Source of the DNA: Eisenbergiella tayi
GTDB lineage: Bacteria > Bacillota > Clostridia > Lachnospirales > Lachnospiraceae
DNA length: 64,000 nucleotides
Direction of reading: 5' to 3'
NCBI RefSeq assembly: GCF_001881565.1
Contig: NZ_MPDJ01000001.1
Coordinates: 1,317,234-1,381,233, forward strand
The translations under genes were made by a program, and so were the position numbers. The notes under the pieces are model-generated. The model saw nothing but the letters and a program-made list of their open reading frames with translations. It did no database searches and was not told the origin of the DNA. Below are positions 53,123-61,067 of the stretch, one piece after another. How positions within the stretch are numbered: the first letter of the stretch is position 1; the number at the start of each line of letters is the position of its first letter.

Positions 53123-54033
53123 TATTCGTCACCGCCTTTCAGGGTATTGGTGCAGGCAATATAGATTCCCGTACAAACCAGTGTAACAAGCCAGAGGATA
53201 ACGCCGGCTGCGGATACCAGACCGTAATCATTGCCCTTTACCACCTCCGTCATGATATAACTGGATGCAATATGGCTGCTTCCGGCCGGCCCGCCCTGGG
53301 TCATACCGAAAATAAGATCCGGCGCGTTGATGGTCTGCACCGCCCTTAAAAGCACCATGAGGAGCAGTATGACACGGATGGAGGGTAAGGTTATGTAAAA
53401 GAATTTCTTTAAGGGTCCGGCCCCGTCAATGGCCGCCGCCTCATACATATCCTGGGGAATGGTTTTCAGCGCCGCCATAATGATAATGGCGAAGAAGGCC
53501 ATACCGGTCCATACCTTGGCTACAATTACACAGGGGAGGGCATAATCCGGATTGGATAGGAAACCAACCTGCCTTTCCACAATTCCAAGCCTCATCAAAA
53601 TGTCATTGATCACACCGTTGCTTCCGTTGAACATCCATTTCCACATGATACCCACCATGAAGCCGGAAAGAGCCCAGGGCATGAAAACCACACACTCATA
53701 CAGCTTTTTCCCGAAAAAGGGCTTCTGCAGAAGAAGGGCGATTCCGAAGCCCAACAGGAACTCAACAGCCACACAGCAGAACACCCAGATAACCGTATTT
53801 TTCCAGGTTCCCAGATACGTTATATTGTCAAACAGATTACGGTAATTATCCAGTCCGATAAACTTCTTACTGAAAATATTATAGGATTTTACATCCTGGA
53901 ATGACATGACTATTCCATCCACAGCAGGGTAATACAGCATGACCAGAATCATGAAAAGCCCCGGCAGAAGAAACAGGGCAATGAACAGTCTGTCTCTCAT
54001 TTTTTTGGATAGCTTGTTTTTGCTTGGCCGCAT
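53122..54033 (-). CDS. Carbohydrate ABC transporter permease (CUT1, MalF-like)
   Basis: A 303-residue permease with the docking loop EAAAIDGAGPLKKFFYITLPSIRV and six helices, of the UgpA/MalF type. The start at 54033 was preferred (GGAAGGA six bases upstream) over the frame opening at 54060. It forms the channel with the following permease. The ATPase subunit is not in the window. Confidence 0.93.
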   Translation of the reverse strand: MRPSKNKLSKKMRDRLFIALFLLPGLFMILVMLYYPAVDGIVMSFQDVKSYNIFSKKFIGLDNYRNLFDNITYLGTWKNTVIWVFCCVAVEFLLGFGIALLLQKPFFGKKLYECVVFMPWALSGFMVGIMWKWMFNGSNGVINDILMRLGIVERQVGFLSNPDYALPCVIVAKVWTGMAFFAIIIMAALKTIPQDMYEAAAIDGAGPLKKFFYITLPSIRVILLLMVLLRAVQTINAPDLIFGMTQGGPAGSSHIASSYIMTEVVKGNDYGLVSAAGVILWLVTLVCTGIYIACTNTLKGGDE

Positions 54034-54050
54034 AATTTCCTTCCCTTTCC

Positions 54051-54121
54051 GAAAAAGCACACCCTTCGGGTGTACCGGGAAGGCTGCCTCAGACTGTAAA
54101 CAGCCCGGACAGCCTTCCTAA
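54051..54121 (-). terminator. Tandem hairpins between binding-protein and permease genes
   Basis: On the minus strand GGAAGGCTG...CAGCCTTCC (54121-54076) is followed by ACACCC-GAAG-GGTGT and a T run (54073-54051). They lie between the solute-binding protein stop and the permease start, and probably lower transcription of the downstream genes relative to the binding protein. Confidence 0.65.
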
Positions 54122-54133
54122 CTTTTACTTATC

Positions 54134-55552
54134 TTATTTATTGAATCTTTCTTTTACCCATTCACTGTCCTGTGACCAGCTGTAGAAGGCACCCAGCTTG
54201 GCTGCACAGTCTTCCGGGCTGATTTTCCCGAGAAGCATCTCCTGTACCAGGCTGTCTGCGGCAGCTCCGAACTGGGAAATCTGCTCCAGCTCTTCTTTGG
54301 ATGCAAATCTTCTTTCGCCGTAATCCACATAGCCTACATAGGAATCCGGATCCGCAGCCATGTCCATATAACACTTATAGTAACCTTCGCTGAAGAAAGG
54401 ATCCTCCTGAGCGGTGGTATGGATGGGGATATTACCGTTTTTCTTACAGAAGGTCGTATTTCCTTCCACGGAAGAAAGGGTCTTGATTACTTCCCAGGCC
54501 GCATCCTTATTCTTGGAGTTTGCGGCAATACCCCAGCCTGCAAAGCCAGCAGGGAAAAGAGCCTGTCCGCTGGGTCCTACGGGCAGAGGAGCCACATCCC
54601 AGGTTCCTTCTTCCATATATTCCTCACAGGTTGCAACTACTTCGGGATCCTGGATAAGCATAGCGGTTACTCCTGAATAGAAGGCTTCCACCATTTCAGG
54701 ATATCCCCATGCGATTGAATCGGGATGGGAACCGTCTTCATAAAGTTTTTTGTAGAAATTCAGCGCATCGATGGCTTCCGGCTGATCATAAATACTCTTA
54801 CAATCATTGGCGATGAACGGAACTCCGATATCCAGCTTTGCAGGATCCGCGAAGGAAAGAAGAGTCATCTGCATGAAGCCTACGGTACCGGCGCCGCCGC
54901 GGAAGGAATAGCCGTAACGGTTCTGGGTGGGGTCTGTCAGTTCAACAGCCGCGTTATATAAGTCATCCCAGGTTTTGGGAACAGTGATATTCTTGTCTTC
55001 AAACCAGTCTTTTCTATAAAACAAGGCTCTTTCATAAACACCGTAAGGAATGGAATAAATATTTCCATCATAGGAAGTAACCTGATCCTTTAAGAATTCA
55101 CTTACACTTCCCCAGTCCTCCCAGTTCTCCACATAAGAATTCAGCGGTTCAATAAATCCGTTGGAAATATGATCCACCGGTACGGAGTCCAGTTCGATGA
55201 TATCAATATCCTCTCCAGCCTGAAGCATGGTTGAAATTTTCTGCGTGGCCTGATCCGCCGGGGGAGAGATGATTTCCAGTTCAATATTATCAAGGCCTGC
55301 GACCATTTCCTGAATCAAAGCATCCCTTGTGGGATTTCCCAGATAAGTAATCATGGTAATTTTTGTCTTACCCGCCGATCCGGTATCGCTGCCGGCATTT
55401 TCCTTCGCACTTTCCGTATTGCCGCTCTGAGCTGCGGCACCGGTCTGGCTGCTTCCCGAATCCGCTCCGCCGCAGCCCGACAAAAAAGCAGATGCCGCCA
55501 TCATTCCCGCCAGCATAAGCGCTGTTATTTTAGTCCCCTTTTTCTTTAACAT
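54134..55552 (-). CDS. Extracellular solute-binding lipoprotein, family 1 (sugar ABC transporter)
   Basis: The 472-residue lipoprotein has a signal peptide with lipobox LSGC (ALMLAGMMAASAFLSGC), a Gly/Ser/Ala-rich linker and a bacterial family 1 binding domain. The start is the ATG at 55552, with AGGAG seven bases upstream; a TTG precedes it in frame. It heads the operon with two permeases, a PLP enzyme, the glycyl-radical pair and a glycosidase. The long hairpin element at 55596-55889 lies directly upstream, between the predicted promoter and this gene. Confidence 0.94.
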   Translation of the reverse strand: MLKKKGTKITALMLAGMMAASAFLSGCGGADSGSSQTGAAAQSGNTESAKENAGSDTGSAGKTKITMITYLGNPTRDALIQEMVAGLDNIELEIISPPADQATQKISTMLQAGEDIDIIELDSVPVDHISNGFIEPLNSYVENWEDWGSVSEFLKDQVTSYDGNIYSIPYGVYERALFYRKDWFEDKNITVPKTWDDLYNAAVELTDPTQNRYGYSFRGGAGTVGFMQMTLLSFADPAKLDIGVPFIANDCKSIYDQPEAIDALNFYKKLYEDGSHPDSIAWGYPEMVEAFYSGVTAMLIQDPEVVATCEEYMEEGTWDVAPLPVGPSGQALFPAGFAGWGIAANSKNKDAAWEVIKTLSSVEGNTTFCKKNGNIPIHTTAQEDPFFSEGYYKCYMDMAADPDSYVGYVDYGERRFASKEELEQISQFGAAADSLVQEMLLGKISPEDCAAKLGAFYSWSQDSEWVKERFNK

Positions 55553-55595
55553 CAATATCTCCTCCTGCTTATTGCTCCATCATTGTTGTTTGTCA

Positions 55596-55889
55596 GTTAC
55601 TATTCATGATACCTGTGCCGTCGGCCTTATGGTTCTGCCTGCCCCGGCATCCCCTGTCCTGCCTTTCTGCACAGGCTCTGGATCTGCAAGGATTCCTGTA
55701 TGGGCCGTATAAATACGCCGGTCCTTAGGCCGCGTATTTTGCGGCCTTAGTACCGCTGCGTAGTTATCCGAGCGAGAGCGTGCCCTGACAGGAACCTTGC
55801 AGAGCCAGAGCCTGCGCAGAAAGGCAGGACAGGGGATGCCGGGCAGGCAGAACCATAAGACCTACGGCACAGGTATCATGAATAGTAAC
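55596..55889 (-). repeat. Long hairpin element, family A, copy 2 (in the predicted 5' leader of the glycyl-radical operon)
   Basis: The left arm 55596-55691 and right arm 55795-55889 are inverted repeats of about 95 bp with four substitutions and one indel. The core (55692-55794) matches copies 1 and 3 closely, while the arms are unrelated to theirs. Two of the four substitutions are G-U wobbles on the minus strand; the others are mismatches on both strands; none is a wobble on the plus strand. Unlike the other copies it is not directly after a gene end: it sits 44 bases before the binding-protein start and downstream of a predicted minus-strand -10. Confidence 0.88.
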
Positions 55890-55921
55890 GTTTGCTACCG
55901 TCCAAGCTTGGTTGTGGGCTT

Positions 55922-55927
55922 ATTATA
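55922..55927 (-). promoter_or_regulatory. Putative -10 element of the glycyl-radical operon
   Basis: TATAAT on the minus strand (55927-55922) with no good -35, fitting an activator-dependent promoter controlled by the divergent YesM/YesN pair. A transcript from here would carry a leader of about 360 bases containing the whole hairpin element. Confidence 0.45.
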
Positions 55928-56099
55928 GCAGAGCAGATTTTACACAAAAATAAAAAATTTTCACATCTCGTGTGGAAAAATGTCAGTTCCATTTTTAGGG
56001 TTAAAACAATTTTCCCCTATGTCCTCTTCTTTTCCTAAGGTATAATAAAGCCAATCCCTAAGAAAAATTTTTAGTAGCCAAAAGAAGGGAAATATTCGA

Positions 56100-57866
56100 A
56101 TGAAGGCAATCACAAAACTCTGGAAATATTACCTTTATGACACCAAACTTGTCCATAAATTTTTGTCACTCCTTGTCTTGCTGCTTCTGATTGAAATTAT
56201 CGTATCTAATTTTTATATCAGAAATAATGCGGCAAAATTATTGACGAAGGAGGTACGCACCACTTCCAAACAATTTGTGGAACAGTATGTGGATAACATT
56301 GAATATAAGCTGATGAAATTCAGGACCTTATTAAACAGCATGAACAGCAATGATAAAATAAAAGAGGTTTTTTCCCTGCCGAATCCGGATAAGGACGATT
56401 ATGCGGCCGTAGATGCGGAAGTCCGCCAGATTTTGAATAATCAGTTCCCTTATGGCCTTTATGATCTCGCCCTCTATCCTCTCACCGGCAGCTCGGAAAA
56501 CAGAAGTATTTTTATAAGGCCGCTGGATAAAGAAAACGGGACCTGGAAAGAACAATTTGAAAACCGTTATTTTGACCACTACTTTATGCATACGGAAGGC
56601 TCCTATAACACAGAGCTTCTTTCCATTCTGAAGCCGATATACTCCACCGACGGTTCCCGGATAACCTGCATGATCAAACTCAGCCTGTTTCCGGAAAAGG
56701 TGTTCAAGGCCATGAAAGGTGTGGACGGAAATTATTCCCACCAGCTTTTTATTATTGATAACCGGGGCAACTACATCTACGGACAGACCTTCTCCGAAAT
56801 GGATGAATACCTCCATTTTGTCCGGGACAAATACGATATCATCTACAATGGCTATCCCGTGGAGGACTATCCCGGAAAAGAAGGGATCTACCTGACGAGC
56901 TCCAATTCCGCCTCCGGCTTCCGGGCCGTTTACTATTTTGCCTACGCCAGCTCCCTGGAAAGCATAGATAACCTGAACCGCACCCTCACCACCGGTATCC
57001 TGATCCTTTTGTTTATCACCATAACCGCCGGTTTTATTCTGTCCATAAGTGTAAATAAACGGTTTGTCATCGTTCTGGACAAAATAAAAGAAGTCAGCCG
57101 GGGCAACCTGAAAATAGAACCCTCCCGGCTGGGCAGTGATGAGATCGGCATTTTTGACACCTCCTTCACCCAAATGGTGGGACAGGTCAGCCAGCTTATC
57201 GAAAAAAACTACGTCATGGAAATGAAGAAAAAGGACGCCGAATTCATGGCTCTCCAGGCCCAGATCAACCCCCACTTCCTTTTTAACTCGCTGGAAATCA
57301 TCAACTCTCTCATTGAAGTGGAAAAATATGATACAGCCTGTGAGGTAAATGCCCGGCTCTCCGCCCTGCTGCGCTACAGCATCAACCATAATTCCTCCGG
57401 CATTGTCACCCTCGCAGAGGAAATCAACTACATGAACAACTACGTCTATATTCAGAGCATCCGTTTCGGCAGCAAATTTACCTTCCATACCGATATCGAT
57501 GAAAGCTGCCTGGACTGCCACATTATAAAGCTGGTTTTCCAGCCTTTTATAGAGAACAGCATCAAACACGGGTTCAATGGAATCCCTTCCGGCGGAAGCA
57601 TCTTTTTCTGCGTAAAGGCCGGAGAAAAGAATCTCCTCATCACCATTGCGGATAACGGAAAGGGAATGGAGACTACTGAATTTGAAAAGCTTTCCGCGAA
57701 ATTGGAAAAAGATGATTTCGATGACTTTCAGGAGCAAAATGAAAGCATCGGCATCCTCAACATCCATTACCGCCTGAAGTTAAAATTCGGAGCCGCTTAT
57801 CATTTAACCATCACCACAAGAGAAGGGGAAGGCATGCGTACGGAACTCATTATCCCCAGGATATAA
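56100..57866 (+). CDS. YesM-type sensor histidine kinase
   Basis: The 588-residue kinase has two membrane helices (about 20-38 and 293-315) flanking a large extracellular sensor, a HAMP linker, and the His_kinase/HATPase module of the YesM/LytS class: MALQAQINPHFLFNSLEIINSL with the phospho-acceptor His, VFQPFIENSIKHGF (N-box) and ITIADNGKGM. This class senses sugars or their binding proteins and works with YesN-type AraC regulators. It is divergent from the glycyl-radical operon, its likely target. A TATAAT at 56041-56046 may be its -10. AAGGG precedes the ATG. Confidence 0.94.
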   Translation: MKAITKLWKYYLYDTKLVHKFLSLLVLLLLIEIIVSNFYIRNNAAKLLTKEVRTTSKQFVEQYVDNIEYKLMKFRTLLNSMNSNDKIKEVFSLPNPDKDDYAAVDAEVRQILNNQFPYGLYDLALYPLTGSSENRSIFIRPLDKENGTWKEQFENRYFDHYFMHTEGSYNTELLSILKPIYSTDGSRITCMIKLSLFPEKVFKAMKGVDGNYSHQLFIIDNRGNYIYGQTFSEMDEYLHFVRDKYDIIYNGYPVEDYPGKEGIYLTSSNSASGFRAVYYFAYASSLESIDNLNRTLTTGILILLFITITAGFILSISVNKRFVIVLDKIKEVSRGNLKIEPSRLGSDEIGIFDTSFTQMVGQVSQLIEKNYVMEMKKKDAEFMALQAQINPHFLFNSLEIINSLIEVEKYDTACEVNARLSALLRYSINHNSSGIVTLAEEINYMNNYVYIQSIRFGSKFTFHTDIDESCLDCHIIKLVFQPFIENSIKHGFNGIPSGGSIFFCVKAGEKNLLITIADNGKGMETTEFEKLSAKLEKDDFDDFQEQNESIGILNIHYRLKLKFGAAYHLTITTREGEGMRTELIIPRI

Positions 57867-57878
57867 GAGGTGTTACCT

Positions 57879-59390
57879 ATGAGATTATTGATTGCAGACG
57901 ACGAATCCCTGATCAGGGAAGCCATTATGGCCCGGCTGAAAAAAGGCCGTTACGAATTTGAAGAAATTTACCAGGCCGGAGACGGACTGGAGGCTTGGGC
58001 TATTGCCAAAAAAGAGCGTCCGGAGATCATAATAACCGATGTACGGATGGACGGCATGTCGGGCCTGAGCCTGATCCAAAGCTGCCAGGCCGCGGGCATA
58101 AATTCCTCCATCATCGTGATCAGCGGCTATGCTGAATTTGATTACGTCCAGAACGCCATGTACCACGGCGCCTGCTGTTATCTCCTGAAGCCCATCACCC
58201 AGGAGACTCTTTTTGACGCCCTCAACAAAGCCATTGAAAAAAATACCACCCTCACAAAATACACACGCGTCCAGGAACAAAACACCCTTCTCCTGTTGAA
58301 CCAGCTCCTCCAGAAAGCCCGTGACCACTCCCTGAACGATACCGAATACTCCCAGCTCCTCTCCCTACTCGGAGCGGACAAAGACTGGGAATTCATCGTG
58401 GGGTCCGCCCATGTGAGCCGCTACGACCAGAGCCGCTATTTCAGTATAGAAAACGTATACAGCATACTGGCCGACAGCCTCTCCCCCAGGCTCCCCTCCG
58501 CCTTCCGCCTCCTGCCGGGCCCCAATACTCCCGACCGAATCCTTCTCTTTTCCGCGCCCTCTCTGCAGTCTCTCCAAAAGCAAATATACGAAACCCTGGA
58601 TTCCCAGATCATGAAACTCAATGTCCTGGGAGCCATAATCACCCTCGGGCTGAGCCCCATTTCCCGTTCCCTCTCCCCCGAACTCTTCGACCAAAGCGAA
58701 CAGGCCCTGAAGCACCGTTTTCTGACCGGGAACGGCAAAATATATCACATGGAAGACCCCTCCGCCGACACCGGCCAGCTCCCCAGCAGCCTGGACTGGA
58801 AAAACCTGGAAAATGAGCTCCGCTGCAAAAGCCCCCAGGATACCGCGGAAAAGCTCTGCTCCCTCATAGACAGCTTCTACCCCCTGGTCCACAATTTCGA
58901 ATACCTGATCCAATACATATACGAACTCCTGATCCGCCTTAACTACACCCCTTCCAAAAAAAGCTGGGACCATTTTACCGACAACCGCTTCTGGTCCTCC
59001 CACGAAAACAGAGAAGAAATCCTCTCCCTCATAAAAGAAGAAATATCCCTCACCTGCCGCACCAAACCCGCCGAAGGAAGCCAGTCCGTCACCGAACAGG
59101 CAAAAGACTTCCTCAAGGAACACTACCGCGAACCCATTTCCATGGAAATGCTCGCCGAATACTTCCACCTCAACCCCAGATATTTCTCCACTGTTTTCAA
59201 GAAAAAAGAAGGCCTCTCCCCCATAGACTACCTCACCCAGGTCCGCATGGAGGCCGCCAAAAGCACCCTCAGGAACACCGACATCCCCGCCTCCGAAATC
59301 GCCGCCCTCGTAGGCTACGAAGACCCCCGCTACTTCTACAAAGTCTTCAAAAAATACACCGGCCTCACCCCCACCGAATACCGGTCGTAA
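57879..59390 (+). CDS. YesN-type response regulator with AraC DNA-binding domain
   Basis: The 503-residue regulator has a receiver domain (LLIADDESLIREAIMARL, phospho-acceptor in IIITDVRMDGMSGL, Lys in CYLLKPITQ), a long middle region and a C-terminal AraC domain (ISMEMLAEYFHLNPRYFSTVFKKKEG, IPASEIAALVGYEDPRYFYKVFKKYTGLTPTEYRS). The start at 57879 has AGAGGTG upstream; the GTG at 57870 is less likely. It follows the YesM kinase after 12 bp. Codon use turns strongly C-rich towards the 3' half, unlike the AT-richer neighbours. A long hairpin element begins 4 bases after its stop codon. Confidence 0.94.
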   Translation: MRLLIADDESLIREAIMARLKKGRYEFEEIYQAGDGLEAWAIAKKERPEIIITDVRMDGMSGLSLIQSCQAAGINSSIIVISGYAEFDYVQNAMYHGACCYLLKPITQETLFDALNKAIEKNTTLTKYTRVQEQNTLLLLNQLLQKARDHSLNDTEYSQLLSLLGADKDWEFIVGSAHVSRYDQSRYFSIENVYSILADSLSPRLPSAFRLLPGPNTPDRILLFSAPSLQSLQKQIYETLDSQIMKLNVLGAIITLGLSPISRSLSPELFDQSEQALKHRFLTGNGKIYHMEDPSADTGQLPSSLDWKNLENELRCKSPQDTAEKLCSLIDSFYPLVHNFEYLIQYIYELLIRLNYTPSKKSWDHFTDNRFWSSHENREEILSLIKEEISLTCRTKPAEGSQSVTEQAKDFLKEHYREPISMEMLAEYFHLNPRYFSTVFKKKEGLSPIDYLTQVRMEAAKSTLRNTDIPASEIAALVGYEDPRYFYKVFKKYTGLTPTEYRS

Positions 59391-59393
59391 ATA

Positions 59394-59698
59394 TTGCTTC
59401 AATCATTGCTTCTGCTCCGGCTCCCTCCCTCCGGTTCCTTTGGGGCTGCTGTTTGGTTCGGGGACCTGCCCTTCCCGCTGCGGGCTATGCAGGGATCCTT
59501 ACAGGGGACGCTCTCGCTCGGATAAACACGCAGCGGTACTAAGGCCGCAAAATACGCGGCCTAAGGACCGGCGAGTTTATACGCCCCTTACAGGAAACCC
59601 TGCATAGCCCGCAGCGGGAAGGGCAGGTCCCCGAACCAAACAGCAGCCCCAAAGGAACCGGAGGGAGGGAGCCGGAGCAGGGCCCAAGGTTGAGGCAA
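59394..59698 (+). repeat. Long hairpin element, family A, copy 3 (opposite orientation)
   Basis: The arms 59394-59494 and 59598-59698 are ungapped inverted repeats of 101 bp. The inner 83 bp are perfect; the outer 18 contain seven differences, four of which are T-G pairs, that is U-G wobbles on the plus strand. The core (59495-59597) is the reverse complement of that in copies 1 and 2, so the element points the other way. It starts 4 bases after the stop of the plus-strand YesN gene. Conserved core blocks are CGCTCGGATAA, ACGCAGCGGTACTAAGG and CCTAAGGACCGGCG. Confidence 0.9.
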
Positions 59699-59706
59699 AA
59701 TTTACT

Positions 59707-59760
59707 AAAAAAAAGACCTAAGCCCTCCAAGAACTAATTCCCAAGGTACGTAGGTCCTTT
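59707..59760. terminator. Terminator-like hairpin between the two long hairpin elements
   Basis: GACCTA (59715-59720) and TAGGTC (59751-59756) pair. On the minus strand an eight-T run follows, which could end transcripts from the uroporphyrinogen-decarboxylase-family operon. A weaker T-rich tail follows on the plus strand. Confidence 0.5.
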
Positions 59761-59788
59761 ACCTTTATCCCTTTTCAAAAAACTGCCT

Positions 59789-60114
59789 GCGCCGCCGGAG
59801 AGAGTCCTCCGCGGGCCGTTTCGTTCCGGGGTCTGCGGGTGGGATGGACGGCGGGGCTATATTCTGCAAGGGAATACGCAAAAATGGAGATATTTCTTAT
59901 CGCATTCTCCCGGTCTTCTGCTGGCCGCCCTTAGCGGCGCTGTCTGACGAGTGAAACGAGGAGTTTCAGCCGCGTTGGACAGCAGAAGACCGGGAGAATA
60001 CGATTAGAAATACCTCCATTTTTACGTCTGACCGCGCAGAATATAGCCCCGCCGCCCATCCCTCCCGCAGACCCCGGAACGAAACGGCCCGCGGAGGACT
60101 CTCTCCGGCGGCGC
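59789..60114 (-). repeat. Long hairpin element, family B (different apex)
   Basis: A 326-bp imperfect palindrome: outer arms 59789-59867 and 60036-60114 (79 bp, two differences), a small asymmetric interior loop, then inner arms 59877-59923 and 59980-60026 (47 bp, four differences). The 56-base apex holds two small hairpins, GCCGC-CCTTA-GCGGC and TGAAAC-GAGGA-GTTTCA. Four of the six differences are G-U wobbles on the minus strand; two are T-T. The apex is unrelated to family A. On the minus strand it starts 28 bases after the stop codon of the TIM-barrel-like gene, and a TTTTTT run follows the stem. Confidence 0.88.
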
Positions 60115-60142
60115 TCCACTACCTCCCGCCCAACATCAACAC

Positions 60143-60997
60143 CTACTCCCCTCCAAAAGCATCCTGCTTCACATTCGGGCTGCTCCTCTTCTCCAGGTTC
60201 ACCCTCCTGTGTTCCAAAGCCGCCAGCGATATCTCAATGTCCTCCCTGGCCTCCTGGGCATTGAAGCAGCCAACCGTCACCATATCGCAGTCACGGATGG
60301 TAGCCCATGAAAAATTCAGTCCCACAAAAGGCGTACAGCGGCCCGCCGCCATGGACTTTATCGTCATGACAGGCTTTTTCGCATCATGAATGATCTGGTT
60401 GACCGTTTCGATCTCTACCTGCATCATGAATCCCATACAGTTATAAATCTGAATATAGGTCTGCACATCATATTCATTCAAATCACTGTAAACCACCAGC
60501 TCAGGCATATGCGCCGACAGTCCGGGAACCATTCCGGCATCCCGGATCATGGAGGTATAATCCCCAAGCCGTTCAATGGTACGTTTTCCCTTGTTTACCA
60601 GCTGTTCCGCGCTGGAATGATGAATCAGGCAGAGGCTTGCGCCAAGCTCTTTTCCCTTGCGGATAACATCCATAGCCTCTTTTCTCGCCTGGGGATTGTC
60701 GTCCACATTAATGATGGGCGTGTCAATCATGATGAACTTTTTCCCGGTTTTCTCCGATGCCTCTTCTACCGCCCGGCAGATGACCGGCACCTGGGAAAAA
60801 GGAGCCATGATAGTATCCACTCCCGCCTCCTGGAACGTTTCCAGAATGGGAACGACCGATTCCGGATGGGCATGGGTCTTCTTGATCATATTATCTGCCG
60901 ACGGGCTTGTATGGCTCCACCCGGCCAGCCAGTTTGTTCCGATTATCATTCTGGATAAAGAGATACCTTCTACTTCTGTTCTCGGCATTTGTTCCAT
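60143..60997 (-). CDS. TIM-barrel-like protein of unknown function in the URO-D-family operon
   Basis: A 284-residue soluble protein with alternating strands and helices reminiscent of a (beta/alpha)8 barrel: MIIGTNWLAGWSHTSPSADNMI, GVDTIMAPF, FIMIDTPIINVDDN, SLCLIHHSSAEQL, PVMTIKSMAAGRCTPF and a late DMVTVGCFNAQEARED. I do not recognise a named family. The KSMAAGR segment resembles a phosphate- or ligand-binding loop of aldolase-type barrels. It is the last gene after two uroporphyrinogen-decarboxylase-family genes (70 and 79 bp gaps) and probably acts in the same pathway. An AGGAGGGG site precedes the ATG. Confidence 0.7.
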   Translation of the reverse strand: MEQMPRTEVEGISLSRMIIGTNWLAGWSHTSPSADNMIKKTHAHPESVVPILETFQEAGVDTIMAPFSQVPVICRAVEEASEKTGKKFIMIDTPIINVDDNPQARKEAMDVIRKGKELGASLCLIHHSSAEQLVNKGKRTIERLGDYTSMIRDAGMVPGLSAHMPELVVYSDLNEYDVQTYIQIYNCMGFMMQVEIETVNQIIHDAKKPVMTIKSMAAGRCTPFVGLNFSWATIRDCDMVTVGCFNAQEAREDIEISLAALEHRRVNLEKRSSPNVKQDAFGGE

Positions 60998-61067
60998 AGT
61001 AACCCCTCCTGCCCGATGTATCGGGCTTTACATACCAACAGGAAACCGCGCTCTGCCGCTTCCTGCA

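Noticed and set aside
55922..56046. Catabolite-repression (cre) site between the divergent promoters
   Set aside because: No stretch matched the cre consensus well enough by eye to report.
56331..57767. 478-codon minus-strand ORF opposite the YesM kinase
   Set aside because: No domain is recognisable and the plus-strand kinase carries all expected motifs.
58365..59402. Long minus-strand ORF opposite the YesN regulator
   Set aside because: Low-complexity Gly/Val/Phe/Glu composition typical of an antisense frame of C-rich codons; the plus-strand regulator has clear domains.
59539..60119. Short minus-strand ORFs within the hairpin elements
   Set aside because: They are GC-rich readings of the arms and cores, not conserved between copies in frame, and lack ribosome sites.
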